Under the pieces are notes generated by a model that was not told the origin of the DNA, did no database searches, and was given only the letters and a program-made list of their open reading frames with translations. This document shows, one piece after another, positions 61,859 to 64,000 of a DNA stretch of 64,000 nt. The stretch's first letter is position 1. Each line of letters begins with the position of its first letter. Where the stretch lies: NCBI RefSeq assembly GCF_001006325.2, contig NZ_LBIA02000001.1:1241501-1305500 (forward strand), written 5' to 3'. The translations under genes and the position numbers were made by a program. Origin of the DNA: Afipia massiliensis (lineage in GTDB: Bacteria > Pseudomonadota > Alphaproteobacteria > Rhizobiales > Xanthobacteraceae).

Positions 61859-62248
61859 TCACCCGCTCTTGAAATCACCTTGCGTCAGTTCGATCGGCTG
61901 GCCGTGCGGCGTGCGGTCGGCGGCATGATCCCAGGCATCGCGATAGCGGTGCAACTCGCTTGCCGGTGCGATGTTCTTCGCCGCCACCAGTTTCTCGAGC
62001 GTCGCGAGCCAGTGCCGATAATAGGTCTCGCCGGTGTCGGCGTCGCCTTGGGCCTGCGCAAGCTTGATTTGCTGCGCCAGCGCATCCGCCCATTCCGTCC
62101 ATGTGAAAAGGCCGCGCACATGCAGCGCCAGCGCCATGGCGAAGGCGCGCGCTTCCCATGGCTCGCGAAACACCGGCCCCTCATCGTCGCGCGGAATGCC
62201 GGGAACGCTCGCCGTGGCCTGCATCGCGGCGCGCTGGTCGATGGTCAT
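61859..62248 (-). CDS. Nitrile hydratase accessory protein
   Basis: A 129-residue accessory protein (P14K/activator type) that helps insert cobalt in the alpha subunit. Typical segments are FREPWEARAFAMALALHVRGLFTWTEWADAL (split), TYYRHWLATLEKLV and PIELTQGDFKSG. Its ATG overlaps the beta subunit stop (ATGA). It is the third gene of an alpha-beta-accessory operon. Confidence 0.9.
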   Translation of the reverse strand: MTIDQRAAMQATASVPGIPRDDEGPVFREPWEARAFAMALALHVRGLFTWTEWADALAQQIKLAQAQGDADTGETYYRHWLATLEKLVAAKNIAPASELHRYRDAWDHAADRTPHGQPIELTQGDFKSG

Positions 62249-62907
62249 TCGGCGCGCTCCAGATAGGATTCCCAGGCATCCACCGAAACCGCCGTGCGCG
62301 GATCGGCGCGCTCGCCCCACAGTTCAGGTCCCGTGAAGCGCACGGTATAAAGCTGCTGCGGATTTTCGCCGGCGCCGCGCGCATTGCTGTCGGCGAAGAC
62401 ATGCGCGCCGTGGAGCAATTCCACCACGCCGACATGGCCCCGGACATAGCGCGGCAACCGGATGTGACCTGCCGGATGAATATTCCTCGCGCGCACGCGG
62501 TCGCCGATGGCGAACAGCGGCGCTGAGGTTGCGGCCCGCTCGGTCGGCGCGCCCCGGCACAACATGGCATCAACATCCTTGGAAGCCAGAACAGCCACAC
62601 CCGCCTTGGGCGGATGCAACATGCGGCCGGCCTCGATTTCATCCGGCATGACCAGACCGCGTTCCTGCATCAACCGCTCCAGGCCGACGAGCCAGATCTG
62701 GTAATATGTCTTGCTGAGATAGTCCGCAGGCGAACGATCCTCGCGGGCGAAGCGCGACATGTCGATGTTCCAGCCGCCGGGCCGCGCCATCGCCAGCGTC
62801 ATCGCCAGAACCCGCCGCTCCCACTCGCCATGAAACACCGGCTCGTTCGGCTCCGGGATTACCGGGCCGAAACCATCGACGCCGCCCATGTCATGCGCGC
62901 CGTTCAT
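62245..62907 (-). CDS. nthB: Nitrile hydratase beta subunit
   Basis: A 220-residue subunit. The N-terminus [16 protein letters not shown] is diagnostic. The C-terminal SH3-like barrel has [26 protein letters not shown] (split) and [19 protein letters not shown]. It pairs with alpha to hydrate nitriles to amides. Its ATG overlaps the alpha stop (ATGA). Confidence 0.94.
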   Translation of the reverse strand: MNGAHDMGGVDGFGPVIPEPNEPVFHGEWERRVLAMTLAMARPGGWNIDMSRFAREDRSPADYLSKTYYQIWLVGLERLMQERGLVMPDEIEAGRMLHPPKAGVAVLASKDVDAMLCRGAPTERAATSAPLFAIGDRVRARNIHPAGHIRLPRYVRGHVGVVELLHGAHVFADSNARGAGENPQQLYTVRFTGPELWGERADPRTAVSVDAWESYLERAE

Positions 62908-63557
62908 GTTGCGGCCTGTGTCGGCGACCTGGCGAAGCCCGTGCCGATCATGCTGTCGCGGGTGACGAGGTCGGCGAGTTGCTCCTCGCTCCAGCCTTCG
63001 GTGCCGGCGGGGCGCTGCGGCACCACCAGATAACGAATTTCGGCGGTGGAATCCCAGACGCGGATATCCGTGTCGGACGGAAGCTCGAAACCGAAATCGC
63101 GCAGCACGCCGCGCGGATCGATCACCGCGCGCGACCGGTACGGCGCGGCCTTGTACCAGACCGGCGGCAGGCCGAGCACCGACCACGGATAACAGGAGCA
63201 CAATGTGCAGACGACCATGTTGTGCTGGCGTTCGGTGTTCTCGACCGCGACGATGTGCTCGCCCTGCCGCCCGGCGTAACCGAGCTCGGCAATCGCCGGC
63301 GTGGCGTCGGCCAGCAGGCGTGCGCGATAGGCCGGATCGGCCCAGGCCTTTGCGATCACGCGCGCGCCGTTGCGCGGTCCCACCTTGGTCTCGTAGGTCT
63401 CTATCAAGAGATCGAGTGCGGCAGGATCGACATAGCCTTTTTCGGTCAGCACGGTTTCCAGCGCGCGCACGCGCAATTCCGTGTCCGACAATTCGGAATG
63501 ATCATCATGATGATGGTGATGGCCGTGGTGATGATGGTCGTGATCGTGTCCACTCAT
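62904..63557 (-). CDS. nthA: Nitrile hydratase alpha subunit, cobalt type
   Basis: A 217-residue metal subunit. The metal claw is [10 protein letters not shown]; Thr between the first cysteines marks the cobalt type (iron types have Ser). [15 protein letters not shown] and the core [16 protein letters not shown] are typical. The N-terminus (residues 4-20) carries about twelve histidines, which is unusual and could bind Co2+. The start at 63557 is set by the His tract and the usual alignment; a longer frame upstream is rejected. The gene leads the operon. Confidence 0.94.
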   Translation of the reverse strand: MSGHDHDHHHHGHHHHHDDHSELSDTELRVRALETVLTEKGYVDPAALDLLIETYETKVGPRNGARVIAKAWADPAYRARLLADATPAIAELGYAGRQGEHIVAVENTERQHNMVVCTLCSCYPWSVLGLPPVWYKAAPYRSRAVIDPRGVLRDFGFELPSDTDIRVWDSTAEIRYLVVPQRPAGTEGWSEEQLADLVTRDSMIGTGFARSPTQAAT

Positions 63558-63694
63558 GCGGTGAGGATAAGCCCGCCCGATGCGGCCTGTCGAGGGCTGC
63601 AGCGCAATGCAGCCATCACCCTTGTTCTTGCGGCGCCGGATGGCATAGTGGCCAGCACCTATCGCGAGCCGATCGAATCCGGACACCGCAACAA

Positions 63695-64000
63695 TGGCGC
63701 AGATGGCCAACATCGTGGACCTGTTGACGGAGCAGATCGCGAATCCGGACACCCAATGGAGTCTCGGCACCTTCGGCGGGATCGCGGAATTTTCCCGGGA
63801 TCGCGATGAGCCGGTGACATTGACGACATCGGACAGCTCGGTGTCAGCCGTCACGGCGCGGGGCGGCATTGCGATCAAGCTCCGTGACGATCTTCGCCCA
63901 TTCGCCTCCGAGAGCATCACCCGGAAGGACTGGAGCCATCGCGTCGCGCTGTGTCTGCCGCAGGATACCTGCGCCATGAACCGTCGCACGGTGCTGACCG
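63695..64000 (+). CDS. Conserved hypothetical protein, cut by window edge
   Basis: An open frame runs from ATG at 63695 to the end of the window (102 residues seen). It reads [20 protein letters not shown], then [15 protein letters not shown] and [19 protein letters not shown]. The soluble, acidic composition and divergence from the nitrile hydratase operon suggest a real gene. A second ATG at 63704 is possible. I recognise no characterised function. The 137-bp gap to nthA should hold both promoters. Confidence 0.65.

Overview
The window is high-GC DNA from an alphaproteobacterium, most likely of the Bradyrhizobiaceae/Nitrobacteraceae group (Bradyrhizobium, Afipia or Rhodopseudomonas relatives). 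Evidence is a GcrA-type cell-cycle regulator, an ActS/ActR (RegB/RegA) redox pair, an MmcB-like nuclease, aerobic benzoyl-CoA (box) genes, and many intergenic palindromic elements typical of that group. No rRNA, tRNA, phage, transposase or CRISPR array was seen. Gene assignments rest on motifs and family recognition by eye, not on database searches.

Layout. 1-3 kb: a coupled minus-strand operon of an OpgC-type membrane acyltransferase and two SGNH-hydrolase-like secreted proteins. 3.2-7 kb: apaG, hslO and an argD-argF pair. 7.5-14.5 kb: gcrA, a PhoR-like histidine kinase, a YbhN/UPF0104 flippase-like protein, DinB, a small membrane protein, an OmpA-family protein and a polysaccharide deacetylase. 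14.7 kb: an SDR oxidoreductase.

15.7-32.7 kb is an aromatic catabolic island. boxC-boxB-boxA, a benzoate-CoA ligase with an alpha/beta hydrolase, and a long transcription unit (feruloyl-CoA-synthase-like ligase, five ABC-transporter genes of the branched-chain amino acid type, an enolase-superfamily enzyme) all lie on the minus strand. boxR (HTH plus shikimate-kinase-like domain) and a coupled unknown gene lie on the plus strand. The boxC and feruloyl-CoA-synthase promoters both carry a TGCA-N6-TGCA element over the -10 box, which suggests that one acyl-CoA-sensing repressor controls both.

33-44 kb is a metal/iron acquisition region: a PiuC-type dioxygenase, a siderophore receptor, a PepSY membrane protein, a second (ZnuD-like) TonB receptor preceded by a Fur-like 7-1-7 palindrome, exbB-exbD-tonB, then a CcdA-like protein with a thioredoxin. 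44-52 kb holds ogt, DUF1304 and DUF1330 proteins, a class A PBP, a YgjP-like metallopeptidase, an intracellular PHA depolymerase and an ABC-2 exporter. 52-60 kb holds ActS/ActR, a small unknown protein, a heme-oxygenase-like protein, MmcB, a VWA protein, a GGDEF-EAL protein and an MBL-fold hydrolase. 60-64 kb holds a dodecin gene broken by a one-base frameshift, a small membrane protein, a GDCCVxC protein, a cobalt-type nitrile hydratase operon and a gene cut by the window edge.
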